Source: Macropodus opercularis (lineage: Eukaryota > Chordata > Actinopteri > Anabantiformes > Osphronemidae). From it: a stretch of 64,000 bases of DNA. A program made the position numbers and the translations under genes. The stretch spans positions 18,256,001 through 18,320,000 of the forward strand of contig CM061098.1 in NCBI GenBank assembly GCA_030770545.1. Direction: 5' to 3'. Numbering within the stretch: the stretch's first letter is position 1; each line of letters starts with the position of its first letter. Under the pieces are notes generated by a model. That model had not been told where the DNA came from, made no database searches, and saw only the letters and a program-made list of their open reading frames with translations. This document shows positions 46,901 through 59,400 of the stretch, piece after piece.

Positions 46901-49900
46901 GTGGGCAACGCTTCCCACACCAGCCGACTTCTGACTGCTGTGAGCGTCACTGACAAGCTGAGTGAAGGAGCAACTAACTAACCAACTACCGCTAATCACC
47001 TTCCTCCTGCCATGTAGGTTGTCCCATCGAAATATTTTTTAACATTAGTTGTTATTATGATTCTGTGTATTGTTAATTTAGTGTTATCTGCTTTATGGTG
47101 CTCGCATTTATTCAGGTCTACCTCTTTGCATCTAGGTCTCACGGCGTAGCCTATTTTTGGAGCTATTGTTGTTATGTCAAACGTATTTACTGGTTTGCAG
47201 CTGAGTGAGCAGGATTTGCAGTTTGCACTAAATTAAATATCAGCTTCTAAATGACACATCTCTCACGACCGAATGAGATTGTTCATGTTAGCGAGTAAGA
47301 AGAGCATCTGAACATGTTAGATCCCGTGTGTTAAAGCTATAATATAAAAGTAAAGCTAATGATTGTCAATCTGTTACCTGCTGCTTCTTAATTAGTGACT
47401 GGGCTGCATCACAAGATAGATCCACTATCACCGGAATAATCTGAGTTCACCAGTTAAAGGTCACACAAGACGCTGTGTGGTTTGTGCCACTCAGTGGTAA
47501 ACACGTCGCAAGGATTTGGCTTCTTTCAGTCAGTTCTTCACTGACTTTCTGGACACTGATTGGTTTTATTAGCTTTTAAACAGCAAAGCAGAACCGTCTG
47601 CGCACAGTGTTGATTATGATGATATTGAGACAGTAATACAAGTCAGTTAGGTTCATGTAAATCATTTTATTTTCTGCCTATTTTGAAGGAAGGGTAACAA
47701 TAATAAACTAAATAGTATATAATAAAATGATGATATGATACAATATGTGGTTGAAACGACATTCGGTTGCTTTCTAACCCAATTATGTGTGGAGCCATCG
47801 CTCTGCTGCTGCGTTAGTGTCTCTCTTCGCTAACTATTTTTTATGATGCATGAGCATTGCGTCTTAGAGCCTATTACACAGTTGCTTTTGTTGTGAAGTC
47901 ATGTGCCTGCACATTTCCTTCTTCTATAGTTAATTGAATTTCTTCCTCTCTTCATAGCGAACGCTTGATCTCCTTCCCGTCTTCCCTCTGCTCCTCCTCT
48001 CCAGTGTTTTCATCCGTCTGTGTATCAGACGAGGAAGCAGAATGAAGTGGAGTCCAGGCCAGTAGGTGGTCTCTCATGGCTGGTCTCAGGTGCCCTGCAG
48101 GTGGAAACCAGCTAATTAACACACCAGTGCGTAAACACAAAGGTATTTACTGTGTAACATATAAACTCGGTGAGATTTAAGATGCATAAGAATAAAAATC
48201 AATTATACAGCAGGAGCTCCACGTTCGTGTATTTGCAGGGTGCTTTTTAATTCAGGCATGTGCTTCATTGCAGGTTTTGGTTTTTCAAAGAAGGCAGTGA
48301 TTAAGACTTCAGAATCATCAGTCACAACTGTGGCAGGCAGGGATTTGCCAGCTGTATGGATGACTGATGTGACAGCAGCAGCGCCCTGCAAACAGGTTGT
48401 TTGCCAAGCTGAATGGTAATCAGAGAAACGGCTTCACACGGACGTAAAAGCGCCGGTTCAGTAAGCATCTGTGTAGTCAAAGGGGGACGGTACCGCTCAG
48501 CCACTGAATTAATGCTTCAAATCATGATATTAGATATACACACTTCACTGACATCAACTCTGCAACGGCGTTAACTGTTCCTCTCAGTGACATGAACATG
48601 TAGAAACTGTTAAAACTGGGAAATGTATTTAACTACATTTATTTTAGTGACGTGTCATAAACGTTATGTTTATTTGGTGTCATACATATGTGTTGAAACA
48701 TCCGTGCTCTGAGGTGAAAGGGACGTTAGCAGGCAGTCGTCCCAAAACCAGGCACGAAGTTAGTTATGTGAGCCCTGAACACGGCTCCATGCAGTAATTA
48801 GGTACTACCCTTAGTGCTGAAATGTCAAAAGTAACAGCTCACTCTCTCCAATACGCCGTTATCTCTGACATAATTAGCATCTAACTTCGCCTGAGATGGT
48901 TTATGGGCGCGTACGTCTTCCTGCACAGCTTGCCAGCTTCCGAGCAACGAACTAATAAGAGACGCATGGTGTAAACTGTTCCACAGAAGTGGCAACTATT
49001 TCAAAACTTTAACAGTTGCTACCGTAGCAAACACGACCACAACAGCACATGCAAACAAAGCCCCACCTTCATATCAGCACTGACCACGAGCATGATGTCA
49101 CACTGTGCAATAACCTCGGTTGCTGTAGTAACTGCAAAATCCTTTAATCTTTCATTATATCCTAAGTTGAATGCAGGAACTTTTCCGAGGGACCAAGAAC
49201 CTTTGCGGGACTTCACCTGGGTCCACATTTGAATCATCAGTGGGCTAATTTGCTTAATCTTCACAGAGCTTTAGTCCTGCTATGAAAATGCTAATCGCTA
49301 TGCAGCAGAGGGACTTTTACCCCAGGGAAGGCTTCTGAACTTCTGCTCTTATTAATTCTTAAGTTTGCGACTGCATTGGCTGTGGAGGCTTCGTGTAAAT
49401 GATGCCTAGAGGAATGTGGAGTTCCTCCCCTTACGCGTTGCTCTGTGCCGTAGCAAAAACTGTTGTTTATAACAGACTAGACTTTAAGAACAGATGTGTC
49501 TGTTGAAGTTGTGGACTGACTACATTACAAAATCACTATTTTCCTATTAAGCCAATGTGTTTGGCTTTTGTAAAACATGCTGAAAGGGGATCCAGCGCTA
49601 GTAATGATTCAATTCTAAAGAGGTGAGTGACAAATGGCCACTGTGTAGATACTCACACCTACAGTCTCCACTCCTCACACTGCAGGAGACCCGGGTGGAT
49701 GGGAGCAGCCGGCTCCACACAGACAGGACCTTCTGTCAGTGAGGCAAGTGTTGGCCATTGCTAACCACGGCTAAGCCCTGAAATCCAGGCTGAGCGCAAC
49801 CTACATAGAAAGAACTGGTTCTTTAGTTCAGCCCCGTTCACACACACATCACAGCCTTGACAGTGTATAACCAGGAGCTTTGACACAACCTCTCCCCCAT

Positions 49901-50195
49901 TTGAATAACTGCAGACGCTACAGGGGTAAAACACACAGTAGATGTCGGTGCGGTATGTACAGTAGAGGGGGATTCAGCCAAAGTCTTCATTTGCTCCCCT
50001 TTTGTTTGTACGTGTGTTTTTAATAAACCGACTTACTGACATTGGATGTTTTGCAGAGTGTGTGTACTGTCTTGCGCATGCATGTCTGTTTACGTGCGTA
50101 ATGTGTCTACGGGCATCACAAACGACCAGCCTGTTAATTAAGACCGATGCCTGAACCATTGGAGACATGGAGAAAAGTCAAAAGCCAAAAGTTCA
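43906..50195. other. Unannotated unique sequence
   Basis: No gene recognised. It includes an AT-rich stretch around 44.9-45.8 kb and a MITE fragment at 46332-46375. The frame of about 102 codons at 45845 begins at TTG, not ATG, and its hydrophobic start reflects T-rich DNA. Confidence 0.5.
46332..46375 (+). mobile_element. TTAA MITE internal fragment (copy D)
   Basis: GACCCCACTGTAAACTAGGG followed by GGCTCAAAGCTCAAAGCTGGGTT matches the sub-terminal part of copies A and C. Neither TTAA end is present. Confidence 0.6.
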
Positions 50196-50322
50196 TAAAG
50201 GTAATGCTTCAATTAAAATATTCATTAAGTCTTCCCCGTTTGTTCAGCCGTCCGTGACAAACGACTTGCCGCTGCCGCTTGGACTTCAATTTGTTCCAAC
50301 ACACAGTATCTGAGTCACCATG
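50196..50322 (+). repeat. Diverged local duplication, copy 1
   Basis: It aligns at a nearly constant offset of 669-670 bp with 50865-50992. Shared runs include TAAAGG, ATTAAAATATT-ATTA, TTCAG, TGACAAA and TGA-TCA-CATG. Over the first 59 ungapped positions I count about 40 matches; the middle needs small gaps. No coding frame is conserved between copies. Confidence 0.6.
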
Positions 50323-50864
50323 AATCAGAATATGGAAAAAAGAGCGATCTGTCAAAAAAGAGATATGTGTCTGAAACAGCCAGGGTCCAATATGCATCTT
50401 AAGTGCATGTGGCAGATTGCAAAGTGTCCTGAAGTGGGTAAATAAATGACTTGATACAGTTGTCAGAGCTGCACACATCCTCCGAGTTTTATTAGGTGCT
50501 TTGTACCTGTCATGTGTTGGGGTGAAATCATTCAGTCTGCTCTTCACTGCTCTGAAAACAGAATGATGCCTTCTCTGTATCTGCAGATGGTGTCGAACGC
50601 ACAACGCAGAGTCTACACAACGCATCCAGGGACTGCACGCTCCTATTAACACTGATTATTAACACGAGCTGAAGTACCTGCAATGCTTTGAATGTAGTTT
50701 TAGGATTTAGGTCAAACGCACAGTTTTCTCTTCACAATCTTTTGCTTGTCACAGTTATTTATAAGCTTCGATTAAATGAATTCGCTGACAATGAGGATCA
50801 AACTCTGTCATCTCCTGTGCAGTAACTATAATTATGAAGAAGCACTTGCACCACTCATCCATCT

Positions 50865-50992
50865 TAAAGGCTAAAATTCCTATTAAAATATTAATTACAT
50901 TTAGCTCATCTATTCAGTCATCTTTGACAAATCGCTTGGTTAGCACTGGACTTACTTTAACTTATTGTCCTCCACTTTCCTGACTCATCATG
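50865..50992 (+). repeat. Diverged local duplication, copy 2
   Basis: Partner of 50196-50322 in the same orientation. The copies are old (about two thirds identical in the best part). The family, if it is a dispersed repeat, is not recognised. Confidence 0.6.
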
Positions 50993-53472
50993 TGTCACAG
51001 TGGCCTAAGCAGACAGAGATGAAGTCCACTCATTTGAATTTACAACAGTAATGTGGAGAAAATGTCCATTAATGCACTTTTACCTTTAAGGACACATCGA
51101 TGGTTTTTAGTTATGGTTATATCTTTAAAAATGCTTTCATGACTGGTTGCTGCAGCCTCATCGTGTACGTTTAATGCTAGAAGTTCTACTTGAATGTATA
51201 ATGTTCGCGACACACGATTCGTCAAAAGCCCTGTTCTTCTGTTGTTTTGCTTTATTTTTTATTCATTTCAAAACTGCACCTGAATATTGAGGCATCCAAA
51301 CTGTGTAACAACAACAACTTGACGGTTTCTGTTTCTGCGCCTGCCTCCGTCTGGATAACTTCATTGTCACCTGTGTTTTGTTCTCTCTCCTCTGTATTTT
51401 ATGTAAACCCTCGTTCGTCGGATCGTCGCCTGTTTCGTCCTAGGAAGTCAAGCTGAGTAAGGTTTGAACCTGGAACCAAGCTCGGCACCATGGACTGCGG
51501 TTGGTGGAGTGAACACATTTCTGGAAAGGCTGTAGAAACTGCTTGTGACCTTGAAAGTGATTTTCCTCTGCAGAATGGAGTGAGACGCCTTGTTCCCCTG
51601 ACTGAGAGTCACCTGAACTCGGTTTCATGACGTTGGTTTAGAAGAAAACGCCCCTAAAGCCAGACTGAAACGCTTGTTCCCATGATGCTGTGCAGCAGCG
51701 GCCATCTTAGGTTTCTTCTACTGCTCTGTGTGTGTTTGTGCTCACCCTGCGTTTCAGGATTGCTTCCCAGCAGACGAACACCTTCCCTGCTACGTCAGAT
51801 ATTCTTTGGCCATTCTTCCAGAGCGGTTCCCATTTGATTCCCATTCTGCCACAGCGACCCCTTTGTCAGATCTCTTTTCATACTTGCCTGGTTTTCATGC
51901 TCTTTCTGCTTTGGGTAACTTCCTCCAGATGCTTCTCGTGTGTTAAATCTGCCCATGATCGATTGGCTAGTTTCCTAAGAATGTACATGTTCCGTCACGT
52001 TGCATTTGTGTTTCTGTTCTCTGCATCCGTATTCTACCGCTTTTCCTTTTTCTTTGAACACTGCGACACGTAACTAAGTAGTTTTGCTACTTCACACGTG
52101 TTTTCTTTTGTTCTCCGTGTATTTAGGCTGGATGTATAACGATTGGTGTTATAGAACATTCAGTGTTTTTTAATTGCTACTACCTCGTTTTTGTAAATCA
52201 TTTTAATTATCTGAACAGAACGTATTTTTACATAAAAAGAGATTGTTGTGCTTTTAGAATTGTTCTGTAGGTTGTTTTTTCTATTAACAAAGTCAATTTA
52301 AGATCCTAATTTGGAGGCTGTCAGTAAAACGTCCGGGGCCAATCTGCAAGATTACAGCATGTCAACAATGGCCTGAATGACATGTACATGTATGTCAGAA
52401 CAACTTCCGCCTATTATTGCAGTTACTGTAGTTTGCTGGATGATCCACTGGTTACAGCAAGTTGTGTAAGTCGCAGGGCAGTTAATTGTTTTCCCAAACT
52501 AAATCTAAGATCAGAAAAGCGTTTACTCATCACAGCAACTGAACACGTCACGACTGTCTCCTCTGTGTTGTTTTTTAATGAGTGGAAACATTAAGTGTAA
52601 GAGCAGATCTACTGTAGTGTCAGAGAGAGAGAGAGAGAGAATCGTGTTTCCCCCGAAGCCTCTCAATGCTTCTGCTGTTTTGACATTTTTTATGCTGTTT
52701 TGTTACCATCACCACAGAATGAGCAGATTAATTACAAGCTGTCAAAGACGAATGGCTTTAAAGAGGAAGAAATAAAAGACGGAGAGCAGGTAGTGAAGCA
52801 GTGTGAGCATGCGCGTGTTTGTGGGAACTGCTTGTTGTGTTGTGATGCAGTGATGGATGGGTTTAGTCTCCTCGTGCTAAGGCGTGTGTGGAGCGTGTGT
52901 GTGCGCTTAGGGAGCATGAATGTGCTGCCTTTAATTAGGGAGGATGGATTAAGACAAAGATTTTATATTTCAGGCTGCAGAGAAAGAAACAGCTACAGCC
53001 AGCGACAGGCTGGCAAATGATTTTTGACAAGCCATAAGTATTTCTGATTCCAAATGATTTTAAGGTGACTTCATGCCCTTGAAATATTCATTTGAAAATG
53101 TCTTGACAATTAGCAAATGTTTCTGTAGGGAGGCAGGAAAGCGAGAGCAAGAAACATCGGTAGCCAAGACAATTAAAATGATTCCTAACTGCTGCTGTCA
53201 AAAGTGGGTGTTTTATAACAGCTTAGAGCTTCAGATCGGTTATAGTCATGATGGAAACTGGGTAGTAGACATGAATAATGTCTGCAGGAGCTGGGCTTTA
53301 ATGAGATAGGCGAGGATAAGGTTTAGTAATAGCCAGTAAAAGACTCATAAATACAGAAGGTAGGTCCTTATGCTGCTGCCCAAATGGTGCCGTGTCACAA
53401 GATAAGAAAAAAGTTCACTTTGACATTTGAATCAACATAATATTTCTAATAATACAAAGGCAACAACGTGTC
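50993..53472. other. Unannotated unique sequence
   Basis: No gene recognised. It contains a (GA)n at 52622-52641. Frames around 51.7-52.1 kb are hydrophobic because the DNA is T-rich. Confidence 0.5.
52622..52641. repeat. (GA)n microsatellite
   Basis: Ten AG dinucleotides; a purine tract. Confidence 0.92.
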
Positions 53473-53630
53473 TGCGGCTGAGCAAGTAGCGTCGCCGTCC
53501 ACCAATCATGAGAATAGTGCTTTGATTTCGGGCTCCTCTTATGAAATGTCCAGTCTTTGGACAAGACACTAAAGTCCACGTTGCTCCCGGTGAGCCTCAC
53601 CGATAAGGTGGAACGCAGCTGCGTGAGTGC
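53473..53630 (+). mobile_element. tRNA-derived SINE, strongly diverged
   Basis: GCGGCTGAGCAAGTAGCG corresponds to the A box region and GTGCTTTGATTTCGGGCTCC to the B box region of the SINE at 36568. GGACAAGACACTAAAGTCCA, TTGCTCCCGGTGAGCC and GTGCAGACCATTTATTT follow in the same order as its body and tail. Confidence 0.65.
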
Positions 53631-54476
53631 AGACCATTTATTTCTGTTCTTCTTGACATTGGTTTTGTTGCTTCTCTTGGACCAGGAGCGTGTGTTTATT
53701 GAGAGATACATTCTAATAAAGCCACTATCAAACAACAGAGACTAGGTCGTGACACGCAGTGCAGCTCTCTCATGTTCAGTTGTGCTCACGCTGCTCTCGA
53801 CACAATTATTGCCAGCGTTATTTTCACAATGCGAGTCTCCGTAAAGCCCATCAGGCTGAGGATGCAGTGCTAGTGATGCTTATAATTTGCCAATTAGAGA
53901 TTAATAGTCTCAGTCAGTCAGCAAATTGCATGTGATAACCAACAGTAAAGAGGGAATTATTGAAAAATGAGAACACTTCGATAGCTAGCAATTAATTTAA
54001 GTCAAGATGTAAACCGAGCCTCCTTCTCCCGTTGATGTCTGGAGGCAGTTTCATTTCATTAATAGAGGCTGTCTGCCCACATTAATTATAATAACAAGGT
54101 GCACACTCCTTATTACTGCATTGTGTGCAGAATGTAACAAACATGACAAATAGATGCCGCATACTTTATGGTTATGGATCTGAACATCCGTTCATTTATT
54201 CTGAAAGTATCTCGACGTCGGTAGATTTCAGCAGAAGGCTCGTGCCGTCAGCGTGTGTGTGTTTGTCATTCGGTAATTACGCGCTACAGTGGCTCCGTGG
54301 ACGCTTCCGTAGCGCAACCGAGTGGAAAACCTAAGCTACGAGATGGCCATACAGCCACGAGTACAAGCACACAGATAAAATGATTCACAAGTGACATGAA
54401 ACACACACGTCCAGTGCACACAGACTCACACTTTCATCAAAGCTCAACCCTGTTTCCTAAATGACTTCCCTTATGA

Positions 54477-54519
<43 letters not shown>

Positions 54520-55165
54520 TCTTTATTCTGCTCATTCCAGGGTCATGGTTTCACTTCAAAGAAATTCCTCACATAGGGAGGTATGAGTCTGCATAATGAT
54601 TCCAGTCTATTATACCTATTCAATTATGTTAGATCATGTTTATGTAATTGACATTTTTGACCTGATGGCTGAATTTGTGATTACTCATGGGAGCGTGATC
54701 CTGTTTCATACTAACCAAGAGTGACTAATTCGTCCTGCTGTACTAATTTCATCTTTGGTTGACCTTGAAGTAGTCTTGTTGAGCGGCGTTGCATACTGAA
54801 GACATCTAATGGTTTATTATCAGAAACAAAAGTTAGAAACAAGGATCTAAAGCGACTCGCTCTACAGTTGGTGACCTGTGTTTTCACTGCATCACGCTTG
54901 TGGCGCCACTACGTCGCCAACTAAGTATTTAATTCCTCCGGCAGCTAAAAGAAAATCTGGACCCAAGTCTCGTTTCAACCACCAGGCATCGCAAAGCGGT
55001 TTCCATGTCTCCAGTTCACTGCAGCTACAGCAGCAGCCTGTTACTGCAGCAGTGGCCCATTTGTATCTGTAGCATACAAATGTTACACCAATGTATTTTA
55101 TCGTCATCGTTGACTTGAGGAGGATATGAAGACGTCTTTTAAGAGCTAAATGTTATAGTGTAGAA
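53631..55165. other. Unannotated sequence with (TA)n and an AT-rich block
   Basis: No gene recognised. 53780-54120 is AT-rich with several ATTA/TAAT cores and no repeat signature; it is a candidate conserved element that cannot be tested here. (TA)n lies at 54479-54517. Confidence 0.45.
54479..54517. repeat. (TA)n microsatellite
   Basis: About 39 bp of pure TA; self-complementary and able to extrude a cruciform. Confidence 0.95.
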
Positions 55166-55345
55166 CAATTCAATTCAATTCAACTTTATTTATATAGCGC
55201 TTGTTCACAACATCAGTGATCTCAAGGCACTTTACAGTAATGTTTAAGACCTGACACAATTAAACCCAACAGATCCCACATAGAGCAGCTTTGAATGGAG
55301 CCAATCAATGAATCATTTCAATAGCAACAGTGGAAAAACCTCCCT
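55166..55345 (+). repeat. Common fish dispersed repeat
   Basis: CAATTCAATTCAACTTTATT, TATATAGCGC, CTCAAGGCACTTTACAG, AAACCCAACAGATCCCACAT and TAGCAACAGTGGAAAAACCT are its ordered blocks. This is the best 5' copy of the family split at 9038-9545. Confidence 0.7.
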
Positions 55346-55469
55346 CTCAATTCAAATGTTATTGGTATTTACATTACAAATTACAGGAATTTTTCTGAGA
55401 GAACTTCATTTCTCTTGGGCTTCATACATTCAGATCGTTGGTTGCAGACAGAGTTAGACTAGACTATAT

Positions 55470-55500
55470 ACACTCACCAGCCACTTTATTAGGTTCACCT
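55470..55500 (-). repeat. Remaining terminal inverted repeat of the Tc1-like element
   Basis: ACACTCACCAGCCACTTTAT and TAGGTTCACCT, next to the TA dinucleotide target. There is no partner at the other end. Confidence 0.75.
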
Positions 55501-56560
55501 TACTAGTCCCGGGTTTGACCCCTTTTGCCTTCAGAACTGCCTTAATCCTTCGTGGCATAGATTCAACAAGGTACTGGAAACTTTCCTCAGAGGTTTTGGT
55601 CCATATCGACATGATTGCATCACACAGTTGCTTCAGATTTGTCGGCTGCACATCCATGATGTGAATCTTCGTTCCACCACATCCCAAAGGTTCTATTGGA
55701 TTGAGGTCTGGTGACTGTGGAGGCCATTCGAGTACAGTGAACTCACCGTCATGTTCAAGAAAGTTTGAGATGATTCGCGCTTCATGACATGGTGTGTTAT
55801 CCTGCTGGAAGTCGTCATCAGAAGATAGGTCACTGTGGTCATAAAGGGATGGACATGCTCAGCATCAATACTCAGCTGTGGCATTGACACGATGCTCAAT
55901 TGGTACCAATGGGCCCAAAGTGTGCCAAGAAAATATCCCCCACAGCATGACACCACCACCACCAGCCTGAACCGTTGATACAAGGCAGGATGGATCCATG
56001 CTTTCATGTTGTTGACGCCAAATTCTGGCCCTACCATCCGAATGTCGCAGCAGAAATCGAGACTCATCAGACCAGGCAACGTTTTTCCAATCTTTTATTG
56101 TTTTATTTTGGTGAGCCTGTGCGAATGGTAGCCTCCGTTTCTTGTTCTTAGCGGACAGGAGTGGCACCCGGTGTGGTCTTCCGCTGCTGTAGCTCATCCT
56201 CCTCAAGGTTCCACGTGCTCTTCTGCAAACCTCGGTTGTAACGAGTGCTTATTTTAGCTACTGTTGCCTTTCTATCAGCTCCAACCAGTCTGGCCATTCT
56301 CCTCTAACCTCTGACACCAACAAGGCATTTGCGCCCACAGAAGCGCTCACTGGATATTTTCTCTTTTTCGGACCATTCTCTGTAAACCCTAGAGACGGTT
56401 GTGAGTGAAAATCCCAGTAGATCAGCAGGTTCTAAAATACCCGTCTGGCACCAACAACCATTCCACGTTCAAAGTCACTTAAATCACCTTTCTTCCTCAT
56501 TCTGATGCTCGGTTTGAACTGCAGCAGATCGTCTTGACCATGTCTACATGCCTAAATGCA
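55480..56560 (-). pseudogene. Tc1-like transposase pseudogene
   Basis: Minus-strand readings show WSDESRF (first catalytic Asp, near 56065-56080), GGGGVMLWGIF, then QDNTPCHEARI (second Asp, near 55795) and SPDLNPIEPLGCGG (catalytic Glu, near 55695). This is the DDE set of the Tc1/mariner superfamily. The N-terminal DNA-binding part lies at 56206-56560 in a different frame. In-frame TGA codons follow TAEY near 55860, and frame changes separate the pieces, so no active enzyme is made. Such transposases cut and paste the element at TA sites. Confidence 0.88.
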
Positions 56561-56570
56561 TTGAGTTGCT

Positions 56571-56598
56571 TATTTATTTATTTATAAATAAATAAATA
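56571..56598. repeat. 28-bp perfect AT palindrome
   Basis: TATTTATTTATTTA is followed at once by its exact reverse complement TAAATAAATAAATA. It sits exactly where the Tc1-like element loses its homology. Confidence 0.95.
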
Positions 56599-57686
56599 TC
56601 ATTTTATATTTATCATAAATGTTTATTTGTAAGTAGATTAATACATGCATACATAAATAAATCAGTAATCAGTGTACCCCTAACCCATAGTCAGTTATTC
56701 ATATCATTATATTCAGTGTATTCATATTGTGGTGTCTAACAAAGACTTCACCGCAGCATGAATGCGTTGTTCTCATTTTCTTTAGCTCGTGTGCCACCAC
56801 CATCACAGGCCGTTAGGACTTTCCTCCAGTGTGTCTGTCTGCCGTGATTAGAACTGAGGCTCCACAGCCACATCGCTGACATCTCCTTTAATCATGCTTC
56901 ACGTAACCCAAAGATAAGGAATGAAAAACGGTAAACAAAAAGGTGAAGTGTTTATATCTACGTAAAGATTTCGAACGTCACCTCAGCTCTTCTGATCTTC
57001 CCCCTCCTCTGTCCTCCCAGAGCAGCGAACTGTATGATGCTTCCGTGTGTGTATGTGGGTGAGTTATGTCTCAATTGACTCGTGTGGAATGACATCTGGA
57101 GAAAATACAGAACACTGTCACTTCCTCTGCATCGACCGTTATTCTCCGTACCACTGCAAACAGCAGCGATAAAGGAGGAAAAAGATTCAAGAAGGTAGAA
57201 AAAGATTAAAAAAAAAAAATCAGGCAAGAGAAATAAAAGGCTGAGTAATTGGTAAACAGTTGAAGAAGAAAGAACAACTGCCTTCAAAGCTGAGACAAAC
57301 CAAAGGGATGTTGTCATAGCGGTAATACAGGATGTGTTTATGCCCAATTAAACACTAAATATGAGGCAGGTTGGGTTAAAGGTTGTTGTATTTTTTATTT
57401 AAGCAGTAAAGTTAGGCTTCGTTAATTTAGATTTAATTTACGACTCCTACTTGTAACTGTCTGCTGTTCACTTCATCAGTCTGTGTGGGGCCACACTTGT
57501 TTCCTTCCTCTGTCACTGACGTATAAATGTGATTACGCTTGTTGTGGAGGAACATAATCAGTAGTTGTTGTCTCAATTGGTTCTGACGCGTCCAGTCTTT
57601 CACTAACTTTAACCAAGTGCTCTGTGCCTCAGTCCAACCACATAAAAGTTTTAGTCAGAGAAAATGCAGGAACAAAAGTTTAACTT
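56599..57686. other. Unannotated sequence
   Basis: No gene recognised. The 129-codon minus-strand frame (56958-57347) has a hydrophobic Leu/Phe stretch that merely reflects a purine-rich plus strand with an A run. Confidence 0.5.
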
Positions 57687-57880
57687 AACTCAATTCATTT
57701 TTATATATCATATTACAGATTCAAAGGTCAAGACCTTACAGATTTAGACACTGAGAAAAACAACCCTAGAGAGAAAAAAGACTTTAATGACAGAACGCTC
57801 CAGCAGAACCACTTTCAGGCTGGGCAGCAAATCTGCCTCCACTGGTTGAGGTGTCAGCAAGAAAATATGACCAGCAAAGA
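57687..57880 (+). repeat. Common fish dispersed repeat, diverged
   Basis: CAATTCATTTTTATATATCA, AAGACCTTACAG, CTCCAGCAGAACCA and ATCTGCCTCCACTGGTTGAG follow the order of the family at 55166-55345 and 9038-9545. Confidence 0.6.
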
Positions 57881-59229
57881 AACAGTTTACACTAAATAGA
57901 TTTTAGCCAAGCAAAGGAAAATCCAGGCAACCAAATTCTTTCATACTATTGGTTGACCTATGATTTTGAAAAGCTCGATATCGTTTCTCACCTTGGGAAA
58001 TTCACCTGCGTTCGCTCAAACCTGTTCTCCAGATCATAAGAATGAGAGATTAGAGATGGATGAGGTGTCACTGAACATCGTCGGTGTGCTTTCCTCCATA
58101 GACCACAGCAGCACGGAAGGTGTCATGTCCGGCAGCTTTGTCAGATTTTTTTTTTACATTTACTTTTTGGGGTTTTATTTTGCAGGGTTTATTTCCGGTT
58201 TAGTCACACACTCAGTCTTGCTAACTTGCTTGTCGATGTCCCTTCTGTGTTTTTAAACCCTGGCTGGTTCATCCTCCATTTCCCGTTTGCTGATTTCTCA
58301 CCTCTTGTCCTGTTAAACTCTGGATTAAAAATTGATCTTGTGAACTGAGTTGGTTGGACTGTGGTGGAGAATTTACTCTCTGGCGCCACTGAGGGGAGTT
58401 GATTCTCCTTTCGTGTCACTATGATAGACTCAGTGATGCTTGTGACTTTGGCTGAGTTCACCTCCGCAGTAGCAGGATGGTTCCTATTTTGTGCTGCAAG
58501 GACAGACTCGCCCAGATTGTGTCTGAGCCTGAACATCCTTCCCCAGCGCTGCTGAGAGGAGCCACAAAGACTCTACTTTAGCTGTGAGTATTCCTCAGCG
58601 CTGCTGCGAGGAGTCTTCCGCTGCCTTGAGTCTCCTGGATTTCGACTCAGACACTCGAACTATGTTTAATGAAATGTCTGCTCCCAGGATGCCATTCAGT
58701 CGGTGGCCATCTTAGGAGCGTCACTGAGCACTTGGTAGGGGAGTTTAGTAACATGAACACTGTGTGCGTTGCTACTATTGCTTTGAAAGTTTTCTTCACA
58801 GTTGACAAATTCCCAGCTACAACCACGTCAGACTTTGCTCTGTGGAAAACCCTGGACCTTACTTTCCAGCCAGTACGCTTTGAACTTTCTGAATCTGAAG
58901 AATTCGTCCCTGGTCTGCTTACTCATGGCTGCTTGTCTCCTTAGAAAGACGTGCTCCGGATTCGTTCTGGTAATAAACAGCTATATGCCGATGATACAGG
59001 AGATGTGTGCTTCGAATACGTTACTTACAGACTGTGATGCAGTCACCTCAGCATAAATGCCATTTTCAGGTCTCGGTGCTGAACGGTCAGAAACAATGTC
59101 CACAGTAAGGAATGTGGAGACTGTTCAGAGCAGCTTACACTGTGCGAACCTGAACACGCTTGAGAAGGTGTAGCTGCGAGATATCGTTTATGTTTCGTAA
59201 GCAGCATAGAAGCAGCTATGAGGGCAGAG
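57881..59229. other. Unannotated sequence
   Basis: No gene recognised. Imperfect direct repeats around CAGCGCTGCTG-GAGGAG (58545-58610) are noted but not assigned. Confidence 0.45.
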
Positions 59230-59400
59230 TGTCGTGGAGCCTCACAGCTAGAAGGAGCCTTTCTGTGGCGTCGCTATGTCCTCCCCAGGTTTCAGGTTCC
59301 TCCGGTTTCCTCCCAAACGCGTGGTTGTCAGGGGAGCGTGACGTGTCCGTGTGAGTGTCTGTCTGTCTCACGTCCGTGTGGCCCTGTCCAGGCAACACAC
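59230..59400 (+). repeat. Fish dispersed repeat, diverged plus-strand copy
   Basis: GCCTCACAGCTAGAAGGAGC, CCTTTCTGTGGCG, GTCCTCCCCAGG, GGTTCCTCCGGTTTCCTCCC, GTGAGTGTCTGTCTGTCTC and GTGTGGCCCTGTCCAGG are the ordered blocks of the repeat seen in minus orientation at 41899-42425. Its reference form has a tRNA-like head, only partly visible here. Confidence 0.65.

Larger units (their letters stand above)
55467..56570 (-). mobile_element. Tc1-like DNA transposon, one end missing
   Basis: The left border has TA next to the terminal repeat CACTCACCAGCCACTTTATT, an end I recognise from a widespread vertebrate Tc1-like family. The transposase runs on the minus strand (right to left). The right end should carry the inverted copy of the terminal repeat. 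Instead the element stops after AATGCATTGAGTTGCT and runs into a 28-bp AT palindrome (56571-56598). With one inverted repeat lost and a broken transposase it cannot move. Confidence 0.88.

Noticed and set aside
56958..57347. Hydrophobic 129-codon minus-strand frame resembling a membrane protein
   Set aside because: The Leu/Phe run reflects a purine-rich, A-tract plus strand; there is no domain and no coding signature.
58545..58620. Short direct repeat CAGCGCTGCTG-GAGGAG
   Set aside because: Only two imperfect copies in GC-rich sequence; not enough to call an element.
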